NCBI RefSeq assembly: GCF_039542385.1
Contig: NZ_BAABIA010000002.1
Location: 248,001 to 312,000 of the forward strand
From: Prosthecobacter algae
GTDB taxonomy: Bacteria; Verrucomicrobiota; Verrucomicrobiia; Verrucomicrobiales; Verrucomicrobiaceae
Reading direction: 5' to 3'
Length of the DNA: 64,000 nucleotides
How positions within the stretch are numbered: the first letter of the stretch is position 1; the number at the start of each line of letters is the position of its first letter. Shown piece by piece: positions 9,183-20,000 of this stretch. The notes beneath the pieces were generated by a model. It saw nothing but the letters and a program-made list of their open reading frames with translations, did no database searches and was not told where the DNA came from. A program made the position numbers and the translations under genes.

Positions 9183-9695
9183 TTATTTCGGGCTCAGGGC
9201 GGCGTAACGACGCACCGTGCGAATGGCAGCAGGGGCAGCCGCAGGGGATTCGACACGGATGATGATACGGTCCATGAGCGGATCCTCGGGATTGGGCACA
9301 CGATCAATCCGTGCGAAGGAGGCGGCCGATGCCTGGGAAGCACCGGAGTCATACATTTCCCGCACGCTGCTACCCTCGAAGCGGCTGTGCTCCAAAATCT
9401 TCATGGACTCATCCATGAGCAGGATCACTGGCTGAGGTTCGGCATCGGGCAAGGTGGGTGCCTGCATCTCCCGAATTTCACCTGCCAATTGACGGAGAAG
9501 GACGCCGGAAGTGGTCTCCACCTTGGAATCTTTGGCCACACCGAGGGTACCCATCAGCATGCCAATGATGGCGAGCAGACTGGTGGCGGTGACGGCCACC
9601 GAGAGGATGCACTCGACCAGACTGAAACCTTTGAATGAAGGCCGACGGTGTGTGCGGTTAGCAGACGGAGAAAAAGATGAGAAGTGAACAATCAT
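9183..9695 (-). CDS. Verru_Chthon cassette protein B (GspI-like minor pseudopilin)
   Basis: 170 aa from the ATG at 9695, which overlaps the stop codon of gene D as ATGA and so indicates translational coupling; an upstream in-frame start at 9746 would overlap D by 55 bp and is less likely. The leader ends at KG/FSLVECIL with Glu at +5, followed by a hydrophobic helix (SVAVTATSLLAIIGML). The globular part is short (about 120 aa), as in GspI. It is assigned to cassette protein B by N-terminal pattern, size and position between D and C. Confidence 0.8.
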   Translation of the reverse strand: MIVHFSSFSPSANRTHRRPSFKGFSLVECILSVAVTATSLLAIIGMLMGTLGVAKDSKVETTSGVLLRQLAGEIREMQAPTLPDAEPQPVILLMDESMKILEHSRFEGSSVREMYDSGASQASAASFARIDRVPNPEDPLMDRIIIRVESPAAAPAAIRTVRRYAALSPK

Positions 9696-10387
9696 GGCAG
9701 AATCATGGGGGATCCGGAATTTCGGCGGACGGCGAGCCAGCGGCACTCGTCTGGGCGATGTACCTCGCCTTTTTTCGACAGCGGCCCGCTGGAGCTGGCC
9801 TGGCCTTCCGCGATGGCGATCAACAGCGAGTCCAAAGAATTGGCATCAGCCTCAGGAAACACCACCTCTCCCAGAGATCCAAAACCCACGCAGGGGAGTT
9901 CGACGCTCGGACCATTGCCAGGCAATCTGACACGGCGAGTCGCATTGGGAGCTGTCAGCACGTTGGCGCCCGCATTGGGAGAGGCTGCGCCCACATTGGT
10001 AAAGACATAACCTTGGGGAAGATGGAACCATTCCGAGATAGCGGCATAGTCATCAGGATCCTCCGTGGTGACATCTTCGGCACAAAGAACGACGGAACGA
10101 TAAGGCTCACCTGTGAGGCCGCCATTCACTGTCGCAAAGGCCATGAGAACAGTGCCGTCACCACGCAGTGAACGCGCCCTGGCGAGGTCGCACATGGCGG
10201 TGACCTGATGCATGGCAGTCATGCCCTGGGTGCCGCTGATCGCTCCAGATTTGCCGAGAACGAGACCGATCATGATGGTCATGATGCTAATCACGACGAG
10301 GATTTCCAGCAGAGTGAAACCGCCAGAACGTAGCTTCAACTGACGGAAGGGGCTTTGTCGCCGCATGAATGAGGGGGGGATCAACAT
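9692..10387 (-). CDS. Verru_Chthon cassette protein D (GspH-like minor pseudopilin)
   Basis: 231 aa. The prepilin site is GG/FTLLEILVV with Glu at +5 and a hydrophobic helix to about residue 45. Then comes DLARARSLRGDGTVLMAFAT, resembling the GspH/FimT pattern in which a post-helix Ala/Arg stretch leads into a beta-sheet domain. A C7 run sits at codons 3-5, and a second in-frame ATG (codon 8) lies just after it. The 232-bp gap upstream holds a small hairpin. Its stop overlaps the start of gene B. Confidence 0.8.
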   Translation of the reverse strand: MLIPPSFMRRQSPFRQLKLRSGGFTLLEILVVISIMTIMIGLVLGKSGAISGTQGMTAMHQVTAMCDLARARSLRGDGTVLMAFATVNGGLTGEPYRSVVLCAEDVTTEDPDDYAAISEWFHLPQGYVFTNVGAASPNAGANVLTAPNATRRVRLPGNGPSVELPCVGFGSLGEVVFPEADANSLDSLLIAIAEGQASSSGPLSKKGEVHRPDECRWLAVRRNSGSPMILP

Positions 10388-10524
10388 GGTTTTAAGACAG
10401 CTTTCGTGGTCACTTCAGTTCACTGATAAGTGCTGACGAACAACCAATGCCGTGTGTCAATTTTGTGAGACAAGGGTTGGTTATACCGATTTCCCAATCT
10501 TTGTCTTAAATGATCTGCCGAATG

Positions 10525-10543
10525 AAGAGACTGACGGTCTCTT
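10525..10543 (-). other. Hairpin in the gap between cassette genes A and D
   Basis: Perfect 7-bp stem (AAGAGAC at 10525-10531, GTCTCTT at 10537-10543) with a 5-nt loop, in the 232-bp non-coding gap. There is no T-run on the minus strand. It could be an mRNA-processing or stability element that sets the relative levels of A and D-B-C. The rest of the gap shows nothing else recognisable. Confidence 0.35.
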
Positions 10544-10619
10544 ATCCGCGACCAAGATTGCAAACGGCACTCTTGTCACTTCGGTCAGACGATTTTGGAA
10601 AACGATATGGGCGGTGAAA

Positions 10620-13600
10620 TTAAAGGGCGCGTGAATAAGTTACCTCGACCACCTGGCGTTCCAGGGTGCCATCAGCATTGCGGACAGGCCTAACAAAAAG
10701 ATGATACAGACGCGAGCGGGTGGCCACGACATTTGCCTTGCCATCACGTCCCATCTTGACGGCTTGGCCGCAGACGATCACCTGAAAGTGCCGACTGCGC
10801 ACCGTGCTGTTGTTCCAGAGGCGGCTGAAGAGTTCTTCTGCCGCCGCATCGCTCCATTCCGGGCGCACACGCCGGGGTTCCGCCTCATCCCGCTTGGTGT
10901 AGCCAAAGACGGGCATATTCGCCTCCAGCGGCGGCAGTTCGGGATCTTCTTGTAGGGTCGCCGCATCAGCCTGGGAGAGCACGGCTTTTTCAGCCACTTC
11001 CGCCGGGGTAACATAAGGACGGTTCTGGATGATGGCCGAAGCGATAATGTCCGCCTGCGCCTTGGTTCGGCTGGTGGAGGCAGGCAGCAGGACGACGGGC
11101 TTCTCGGCGGTGGGTTCGGCATCGTTGCTGTCTTTTTTGAGCAAGGGATCCGAAGACAGCCTGCCCGCGATGAGTGCCCGCAGCGTTTCGCGGCTGGCCG
11201 TGTTGACATTCACATGACCATCAATGCGCACGAGCGGCCCGGTAATGCGCGCAGCCTCGAGGGAGTTGCTGTCCCCACAATGGAACAGGTCTAACAAAGA
11301 GGAGGATGCCAGCCCGCGATGGACGGGGCGACCCGAATCCGGCTGCGCGCGATAGTCAGGACGGAAGAGGCTGTGCTCCATACGGCCAATGCGTAGCGTG
11401 TTGCCACCGCAGAATCGTTTATGGGCATCAAGTTCGTTGGAGCTGGGATCAATTTTAACCTCACCTGGCCGGATGTCGGCATGCTCATCATATTCAAGGA
11501 GGTCGCCCTTGGGCATGTTGGAGTCGCTCCAGGTGGTGCCACGGGGGCTCCACATGACGGGATCGAAAATGTGCCCCAGTTCGGTGGTGCTGTAAAAGCG
11601 TCCGGCATTGGAAATGCGCTGCACAAACTTCTGCCGTTCCGCCAGGCTGTTGGTGGGATTGACAGGCGATTGCATGGTGATGTCATCCGGATTTCGGTCG
11701 AAAGAGCCGATGCGTGTGGGGCAAGGGAGGCTGTTGTGACCGCCATCGGGCCAGAGGTAAGTGCGCGACTCCCCGGCCAAGTTTTCAAAGCGGCGGAAGT
11801 TGCGGCCCCAGGGGCTGGAACCGTCATCGTAGTCAATGACTTCCTGATGATAGTCAATATAGTAGGCAGCGCGGGTATCGCCGACATTGAAGGCCCAGTC
11901 TTTGTCGCGCAGGCGGTAGGAGAGCCCAGGCTGGTTGACATTGAACCGCTGGCGCACACTGAGGTTGGAACTCATCTGATAACGTTCCAGCGGAGCAAAG
12001 GGCATGTCCACGACGGTGTAGTCGGTGGTGCCGGATGGGCGGAAGGCGAGACGATAACGACTTTCGCGGTCATCGTTGCCGTTGGCGGGCTGGCCAAAAT
12101 ACTGCACCCCGGTGACATTGCCCTCAGCACCACCATCCAGCTTGAATCGCACGGGATCAAAGGCGATGACACGGATTTCGTTAGGCTTGAGGGTGATGGT
12201 CTGTGGAGTGAACCACAGCCCGTTCAACCCGGAGATTTCCTCAGGCTTGCCGGAGACAGTCAGGCCGAGTGAGGACATGACGGGGTAGCTGCGTAAGCCC
12301 ACGGAGAAACGACCGCGATATTCAAAGCAGCAAGTTATCTCACCCGTGATCTCTTGGTTCGTCGGATTCCAGAGTTCCACATAGTCGGTCAAGGAACATT
12401 CCACCTCACGTGAGAGGAAACGCTCGAACCGATGGCGTTGCCAGTATTCGTTCACCAGGGGGTGGGCGTCGGTTCCCCGGTACTCAATGTTAGCTTCGTC
12501 CGATTCGCTGCCAGCGCCGCCGAAAGCGACGTTGATGGAGGGGAGGGCATCTTTGTCCGCATAATCGATCATGCCTGCTGCCAAGTTTTTGAGGTAGGCC
12601 ATCTGGTGTTCATCACGCTGGGTGAGCGCCACCCGGCGAGGCAGCGTGTATCCGCCCCCACGTTGGCTGAATTCTGGTAGATAACGGTCAATGTGCCTGG
12701 CCATACGATCCACCTCCGTGGACATGGTGTTATGGGTCGTGGGGCCCACGTCCGCGCCGATCTTGTTCAAGACCTCGTTGAGATTGATCTTGCGCTCGCC
12801 GCCGTAGGCGAAGCCTGGTCCATGAGGCACGAGGGCGAGTTCATCATAGGGAGCAAGGTAACCGGTGGTGTTTTCCTCAAGCGCCCGCAGTTGCTCATCA
12901 ACCAGGGAGCCATTGGCAAGACGGGCCGTCGGGCCACTCAACCGCGCCGGGTCCAGGCCGGGCCAGTCCGTGAGAGGATCGGGCGCGATCAGCAATTCCC
13001 GCCACATGTCTGGACTGAAAGAGAGACGCTTGGAATTGATGGCGGTCAGCCGCCTGTGCATGGCATTGATGCTCTGGGGGGTGCCGCCGGAGGTGAGTGG
13101 CTCCACATCCGGTCGCAGGAGAGTCCAGACGGAAGAGGGGCTCCGCCGCCAGCGGCCACCGGGATCAATGAACAGGCCTGGCACAAAAGGAACCGGCCCG
13201 GGCACCACTTCATTCACCAAGTCAGTGGCGTGATAAGGCAGGTCCTTGTCGCGATCATGGATGCCCGCATTGGCCAGGCTGAGCTTGCCCTGTAGATCCT
13301 CCACATAGAAGGAATAACGGGCGACCAATTTCTCCTCACCTTCCTCTCCCTCAGCCGAGTCTTCACCTTCCGACTCAGATTTTCCAGGGTCTGAAGGGAG
13401 GCGAAGCTGCATCCAATAACGAGGGACACGGGCCATCCAAGGGGCCGGTGCAGGAAGCTTTCGCGCCTCTAATTCGCTGGCCTCCACTGAAGGTCCGACG
13501 GCGGGATCCGTGGAAGGTTTCTTTTCAAACTCGGAAGCCGGCATTTGCAACTTGTCACCCGCTGGCGGGCTGGCCACCCCTGAGGCCAGGGGCTGGTATT

Positions 13601-14015
13601 TCCACTGCTTGGCCGTGGCATCGTAGTTGGCCACCATGAGCATTTCGCGCGGGCGTTGCTTCTCATCCAGCGCTGGCGAAAGGGGGGCGGAAAAGACCAC
13701 CCCCAGCTCATCGGCCAAGGCCCCTTGCAGGATGAGACCGACACGGTCGAGCCCGGATTGCACGGCAAGATCTGCCTGCTCCACGGCATCGTAGCTGGCG
13801 GAGGTCTGACTTTCACGCGAGACAATCCCGTAGAGACCCACCACCAGGATGGTCACTGCGGCGAGGATGACCAAGGTCACCACCAGGGTAAAACCCCGCC
13901 TCGGAGGGCGACCGGGGCCACCCCCATCACCATTCAATGTTAGACTTCGCAAGCAGTGCGCGGCGGCAGTACCTGAAGGATGACCAAGAGGAACGTGGGG
14001 GGGGGAAGTAAACAT
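10620..14015 (-). CDS. Verru_Chthon cassette protein A (GspK-like)
   Basis: 1131-aa protein with a prepilin-type N-terminus after a long basic leader: PPRRG/FTLVVTLVIL, with Val instead of Glu at +5. That substitution is the hallmark of GspK in type II secretion. Other GspK-like signs are the segment YSFYVEDLQGKLSLANAGI near residue 230 and, near residue 980, HVNVNTASRETLRALIAG, which corresponds to the INVNTAxxxxLxAL signature of GspK. Between them is a very long insertion, so it is about three times the usual GspK length. The gene starts 9 bp after the 2939-aa giant protein. A C9 tract covers codons 4-7 and a C6 tract lies just upstream of the ATG. The name 'cassette A' is family recognition; the GspK role is inference. 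Confidence 0.82.
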   Translation of the reverse strand: MFTSPPHVPLGHPSGTAAAHCLRSLTLNGDGGGPGRPPRRGFTLVVTLVILAAVTILVVGLYGIVSRESQTSASYDAVEQADLAVQSGLDRVGLILQGALADELGVVFSAPLSPALDEKQRPREMLMVANYDATAKQWKYQPLASGVASPPAGDKLQMPASEFEKKPSTDPAVGPSVEASELEARKLPAPAPWMARVPRYWMQLRLPSDPGKSESEGEDSAEGEEGEEKLVARYSFYVEDLQGKLSLANAGIHDRDKDLPYHATDLVNEVVPGPVPFVPGLFIDPGGRWRRSPSSVWTLLRPDVEPLTSGGTPQSINAMHRRLTAINSKRLSFSPDMWRELLIAPDPLTDWPGLDPARLSGPTARLANGSLVDEQLRALEENTTGYLAPYDELALVPHGPGFAYGGERKINLNEVLNKIGADVGPTTHNTMSTEVDRMARHIDRYLPEFSQRGGGYTLPRRVALTQRDEHQMAYLKNLAAGMIDYADKDALPSINVAFGGAGSESDEANIEYRGTDAHPLVNEYWQRHRFERFLSREVECSLTDYVELWNPTNQEITGEITCCFEYRGRFSVGLRSYPVMSSLGLTVSGKPEEISGLNGLWFTPQTITLKPNEIRVIAFDPVRFKLDGGAEGNVTGVQYFGQPANGNDDRESRYRLAFRPSGTTDYTVVDMPFAPLERYQMSSNLSVRQRFNVNQPGLSYRLRDKDWAFNVGDTRAAYYIDYHQEVIDYDDGSSPWGRNFRRFENLAGESRTYLWPDGGHNSLPCPTRIGSFDRNPDDITMQSPVNPTNSLAERQKFVQRISNAGRFYSTTELGHIFDPVMWSPRGTTWSDSNMPKGDLLEYDEHADIRPGEVKIDPSSNELDAHKRFCGGNTLRIGRMEHSLFRPDYRAQPDSGRPVHRGLASSSLLDLFHCGDSNSLEAARITGPLVRIDGHVNVNTASRETLRALIAGRLSSDPLLKKDSNDAEPTAEKPVVLLPASTSRTKAQADIIASAIIQNRPYVTPAEVAEKAVLSQADAATLQEDPELPPLEANMPVFGYTKRDEAEPRRVRPEWSDAAAEELFSRLWNNSTVRSRHFQVIVCGQAVKMGRDGKANVVATRSRLYHLFVRPVRNADGTLERQVVEVTYSRAL

Positions 14016-14024
14016 CCGGGGGGA

Positions 14025-17000
14025 TTATTTTTCAATCAGCAGGGAGGAAGTTCGGAACTGACCTTTCTTGCCAGGGACAGGCACGCGGATGAGACCGGCA
14101 CCGACCGTTTCACCTGAAGGAAGGCCCTGAAGAAGGACCGCACTGGCCGCCGCTTTACCGGCCAGGGTGCCATCACTGGCTGGCAGTGTGAGCGTGCCGG
14201 TGAGGCTGCCATCGGCCTTGTTGACCTTGCCCGTCCATGCGGCGGGAGGTCCACTGACCGGGGCCGAGGTCGTCAGGGAAAAGTTAGAAGCGAGCGTGAA
14301 AGCAGTGGGCAGGACGATGGGCACACCGGTGGTGCTGCTGAGGCCCGCGCCCTCGATTTCCACATTCAAGGTCGAAGCCGTCAGGCCCAGGGCGGTTTCC
14401 AGCTCCGTGGTTGTTTTGACGGTATCGAATGCCGCCGCGACAGGCGTGACTGGCAGCGGGGCTGCAAAGCCTGCATCATAGCTCAGTTCTTTGGCATCGG
14501 CGGCCTTGAACCACCAAGTGCCAGGCACAAGCTGCTCGATGGTGGCTTCCGGCTGCCCCAAGTTTGGCAGCGGCATGACGCCGCCAAAGTAGGAGTCCAC
14601 CTTGTTTTTATAAGGCTGGGTCCAGACGAGGGCCTGACCAGTCACGCCCAGATTGGCCGTAAGGACAAGGGCCTGAGTGTCTCCCAACTGGCCTTTGAGA
14701 GAGACAGCGCCTTTGGTGGTGACGGAGCCCTTTGCCCAACCGAACCCGGCGGGGTATGCCACGCCATCCTGCACGCCTGCATCCAGAACGAGGTTCAGCT
14801 TACGAATGGCGGGTGGGCTGCCGCCCAGAGAAGCGAGGCGGAAGCCACGCAGGTCGCCAGTCACCGTTCCAGAAGCAAAGGTACCCGTCACCAGTGCGGA
14901 CTCCGCATTGATGGTCACAGTGACATTGGCCTGTGGGACAGTCGCAGAACCCTTGAAGACCATTTGGATTTCAGCCCGCTGACGGCCGGGGACCAACACA
15001 AAGCTGCCTGTGCCGGCACGGCGGCCCTGACCGATGACTTCTAAAGATCCCGTCCACAAGCTAGGCCGCGTCGCGGTCAGCCGCAGGATGCCTTTGGGCA
15101 GGCCATTGGCATCCACCAGCAGTGCCTCATAACTGGCGAGCAGACGAGCAGGGAATGCCTCGACCGTGAGCTGCAGGTTAAAGGATTTGAGCGGGATGGT
15201 TCCCTGCATGACCAGCAATTGCAGATCATAAAGCGACGCTGTGCCAGTAAGCACACCGCTGAGGCGGCCCGTGATTGCATTGAACGTTAGGCCAGCCGGT
15301 AGACGGCCCACGATTTTCAGCGTCTGACCTGCGGAAGCAAAAGCACCGAGATTCAGGTCCACATAGTCACCGACGCGCAGCAACGTATTGTCCCCGATGC
15401 CGAGAAGGACTTCCTCGATATCAGTGAGGCCGTCGCCATCGCTGTCGGCTCCGGTCACCGGTGGCACTGTATCCGCCCGCACGTTCACGTTCTGCGTCCT
15501 CGTGTCCTGCTGCGCTCCGCTCTCTTCCACTCGGTACGCCTGCGCCAAGTTCCCATGACGGTTCTGCACATGCTCCGCCAACGATTCCTGCTCGCTCAGT
15601 CCATTGACCGGCACCTGGGCGACGGCTGCAAAGTCCAGCCCTTCGGACACCACTGCTCCCAGCGTTCCGTCTCCCAGCACATACCGGAAGTTTTCTCCGT
15701 TCGCTTTCATCGGGTACCCGGCTTCGCCATTCGCCAGGCCGTTCAATGTCACCACCTGGATCACCGAGGGTGCTCCGGGTAGTAGTCCGCTGCCCAGGTT
15801 CCCTGCTTTGTAGATCGGTGTTCCGGCGCTCCCGTCATCCTTCAGCAACGCGATCGACAGCACCCGCGATCCCACCGCCAAGTCTGGATCCCACGCGAAC
15901 TGCACCCCGCCCAACTGTGGGAACTGCGCCTGATTGGTCCCCTGCGACACGCCGTGTTCAAGGATCGCCTTCAGCCCTGCGGGTGTCGTTTCAAACACCA
16001 TCAGCTTCTGGTTCCCTCTCAATGCGTTTTCGATGTCCAGCTTCGAGATCGCTCCCGCTGGTTTGCCGACGGCTGCATTGGCCAACGTCGGGCCTTTTTC
16101 GGCCACGCCTCCCTGGCCGTTGATCGATCCCACCGGACCTGTGATGCCTCCGGCGTGCTTGAGCGATACGATGGCTTCGCTCCCTCCCACGATTTCTCTC
16201 ACCGCCTGCTGGTTGGCATCGGTCACCAGGTTCCCCAGGTTTGTTTCCTGGCTGCGCACGTTCGGGGCTGCTCCTTCCAGATACACAGCACTGTAGCCAT
16301 ACACGATGCTGTCCTTCGCTGTCATCACGGCCTGCACGGCATCGGTCACCTGCTTCACCTGCGCGCCTTTGGTTCCGGCAGCGAAGGCTGTTGTTGTGAG
16401 GTTGGCTTCCGTCACTCCCCAGGCGGCGGCCACATTGGCTGCCGTCGCAGCAAAGGCACCGTTTTCAGGCAAGCGGTCCGGCAGCGAGCTGGTGATCAGC
16501 CTTCCTTCCAGGTCGAAGTCCACCACCAGGCGGCCCAGGTAGCTGTATTCGCTGTCGGTATTGACGATGAGCAGCGGGGTGCCGTTGCGGTCTTCGGCCA
16601 GCAGCGGGTAGGTGTCTTCAAAGGTCGCCTCGTGGCCAGGGAAGACCACGGCGGTGTCGTCGCTGTCGCCCAGGCGGGTTTCGGATCCGGCGGCCACGAT
16701 GATGTCCACGTCGGCCAGTTTCACGGCCAGGGCGCGTTCCAGGGCCAGGTCGTTGAGGTGGGACAGCAGCACGATCTTGCTGACGCCTTCGCTGCTCAGC
16801 TCGTTGATGCTGGGCTGGATCTGCGCGGCGAGGACATCGAGGTTCACGGCGTTGCCGCCTTTGACCACGGTGCCTTCCAGGTTGGTCAGGGAGGCGAGCA
16901 ACTGGGTGGTGACGCCGATCAGGCCGATTTTTTCACCGCCTTTGTTCACCACGGTCACGGGCACCAGGCGGCCCTTCACGGAGGAAGCTTCGGGCACGGG

Positions 17001-20000
17001 GCTGTCGTCGGTGTCCAGTGGGATGGGGGTCACCAGTCCGGAGAGCTGGCTGTCGGCGCTGAAGTCGAGGTTCAGGGAGAGCAGTGGGAACTGGGCACCG
17101 GCCCAGGCTCCGGCGGGCTGTAGGGCGCTGGCCAGGACGGCGGAGCCGAGGTCCCATTCGTGGTGGCCGAGGATGGCGGCTTCCACACCGATGAGGTTGT
17201 GGATGGCGAGGTCCGGGCGACCGGTGGCGGTGGCGGCGACGGAGGCCACGGCATTGAGGGCGGGGTCTGCCCCGGCGCTGAGGAAGGAGCCGGGCAGGAA
17301 GCTGTCGCCACCGGAGACGATCAGGGTGTTGGCGTAGTCCTGGTCAAAGGCATCCACCAGGGCGGCGAGGTTCGGCGCTGTTTGCGGCGCTAGCAAACCG
17401 CCCTGCGCATCCGAGAAATGCAAGAGCTGTAGGGTGTAACGGCTGACGTTGTAGAGGCTGAGCGTGTTGCTCGTCTCATTGGTGACTGCGATCATGGGCT
17501 GGCCATTGGGTGACTGGGCACCTGTGATGAAGGTGATGCCTTCAGGATTCTGATCTGAAGGTAGACTGACAAATCCTGCCTGGGCGACACGGGCGGGATC
17601 CGTGATGTCAAAGACCATGACGCCACGGGCACGCTCCAGGCCAACGAAGGCATACAAGCGACCTTCGATTTCACCGATGGCCACGCCTTCGGGCTCTGCG
17701 GCCTTGTTGTCACTGCGGCCATCGTCAAACCAAGGTTGACCAAGGCTGGAGACCAGGCGCTCCATGAGATCTGCACTGTCGTAGACGATTTCGCCAGCCG
17801 CATTCAGGATGGAGATGGAACGTCCGCCGTAAGCCAGGATGCGATCCACATCGCCATCATTGTCGGTGTCACCGCGAAGGCCCGCCGAATTGGACACCGT
17901 GAGGCGACCCAACTTATTGTTAGCCTTCAGCTCTGCGGCATTTGGAAACACGGTGGGATCGAGCGTATAACCACCGGCGCCGACGCGGATGGTTTCCGTC
18001 TGAAAGTCATCGCGGTCATCGCCTTCGTTCGCGGTCACATAATAGGTTTGGCCCTTGGCCTGAAAGGCGGTGATGGCATCGGGCATGTAGAGGCCGAAGA
18101 CCGGATTACCCGTGGTCAGGAGGTTGGCACCGGTGCTGCCGCCCTCGGCATCGCGGTCACTGAAGTCAGCCAGCAAGGTGCTGAAGTCTTTTTCGCCCAG
18201 AGGTCTGATGGAGGTGAAGGCTTTGGCAGTCAGATCCAGAATGGCCACCGCATTGGCTTCCTGCAAGACCACCATGGCGGTGAGATTGTCTGGAGCTACG
18301 GCGATGTATTCCGGCTCAAAATCGAGCGAAGGCAGGCGTAGGATGCCAGAACCGGGAGGGCTTTCAAAAATCCGCACGCCTGCAGCTTTGAGCGCGGCGG
18401 CCTGGGCATCAAAGGCGGTGAAGCCGACGGTGGTCACGGTCGGGGCGGCGAAACCACCAGCGACTTCGATGATGGAAACCGAGCCTGGAGCGGTATCTGC
18501 GCCACCGGCCTGCATTTCGCCTTCATTGGCGGTGAGAACCCGGGCCCCGTTGGGGGTGAAGGTGATCATGTCTGGAAGCACGCCGACGGTCACGATGCTG
18601 AGAAGTGCGCCACTGGCGGCATTGAGGAAGACGACGCGGCCGGGCTGATCCTTGACGGCATTCGGCACGGCCACAGCCACCACGCCATTGCGGACGGCGA
18701 CGCTGGTGATGTCGGTGGAGGTGAGATTGAAAGGAGCCTGGGTGAAATTGACCGTGCCGAGATTCACCGGGAAGGCGGGATCATTCATCGCCAGGATCTG
18801 CAAGCCGACACTGCTGGTGACAAAGAGGCGCTTGCTGGCAGCGTCATAGGCGGAGATTTCCGAGCCAGCCAGGGGCACGGTGGAAACATGGGTGAACTGC
18901 AAAGGCCCACGCGTGGTGATGGCAGGTGCAGGCGGGGTGACCGACGCGCCATTGATGACACCGGGAGAGCCGACATCCGTGCCGACTGTGGCGAAACGGC
19001 CGCCGAGGCGGTAGCCATTGGCCGCCAGGTAACGCGGTGCCTGCGCGGTGGAAGCAGGGTCATAAACCAGGGCGATGAAATCGCTGGCTGCGCCTGCTGA
19101 GGGCCCTGCTTGGCCACCTAAGGAAGGCAGGCCAAAGGTGCGGGTGAAGGCATTGGCAGCATAACCAAAAGTAAAGACTTCGACTTGGCTCTCTGTGTAA
19201 AGGGTGATGCTGTCATCGGCATCCAGGGTGGGCGCGCCGGGTGTCTGGAGCACCTGCACCGTCGGAGCGAGGCCCCACCAGGCACGGAAGGCCGCCGGAT
19301 CTGCGGTGGTGATGATGACGGATTCACCGATCGCCATGGTGATGCCCGCAGGGAGCTTCCAGGCTTGGGCCGCAGTCACATCGCGACGGCTGTCATCCCA
19401 AGTATAATTTTCTAGCGACACCACGCGGTTGCTGAAGTTGGTCAGCTCCCAGTAATCTGCGGCACCCGCCGGGGCTTCTGGGGACTGGCTGGACTGGACT
19501 TCGGTCACACGCAGATCGGGCGGTGGCAGATCGCCATCATCCAGGACGGTCAGTTCCTGCCGGGCCAAGGTGGCACCTGGAGCCAGGGCGGAGACCTGAA
19601 CGGTCTGTGCTGCATCCACAAGGAAATCATTCACCGCCGTCACCGCAAAGGTCACCGATGCCTGGCCAGCAGGAATCGTTACGAGTGCTGGCACGGTGAC
19701 TTCGGAGACGTCACTGGAAAGAAGGGAGACATCCAGAGCAGCGGTGATATCGCCACTGCGGAACAGAGTTCCAACCGACGCCGGATTGACGGAGCTTTCA
19801 AGGAAGACCTTCGGAGCGATGGCCAGAGAAAGGACCACCGCAGGTTCCTGCGCTGGGCCCCCGCCGTTGCCAGGGGAACCGACATCGCTCCCTGTGACAG
19901 CGGTGACACCACCGTTGGTGCCTGCACCTGCAAAAGCATATCGAGGCTGGATGTAGCCGGAGGCAGCTTCCCAAACCAGCGCTGCCGTTGCCGCACCGCC

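Noticed and set aside
10452-10634. 60-codon open frame in the gap between cassette genes A and D
   Set aside because: Opposite strand to the operon, overlaps the end of gene A, no coding character.
15954-17123. Long open frame antisense to the nucleotidase module, repeated at 24812-26251
   Set aside because: It exists in both places only because the underlying 2-kb block is duplicated. The translation is Gly/His-rich with no domain, and the real giant proteins run on the minus strand.
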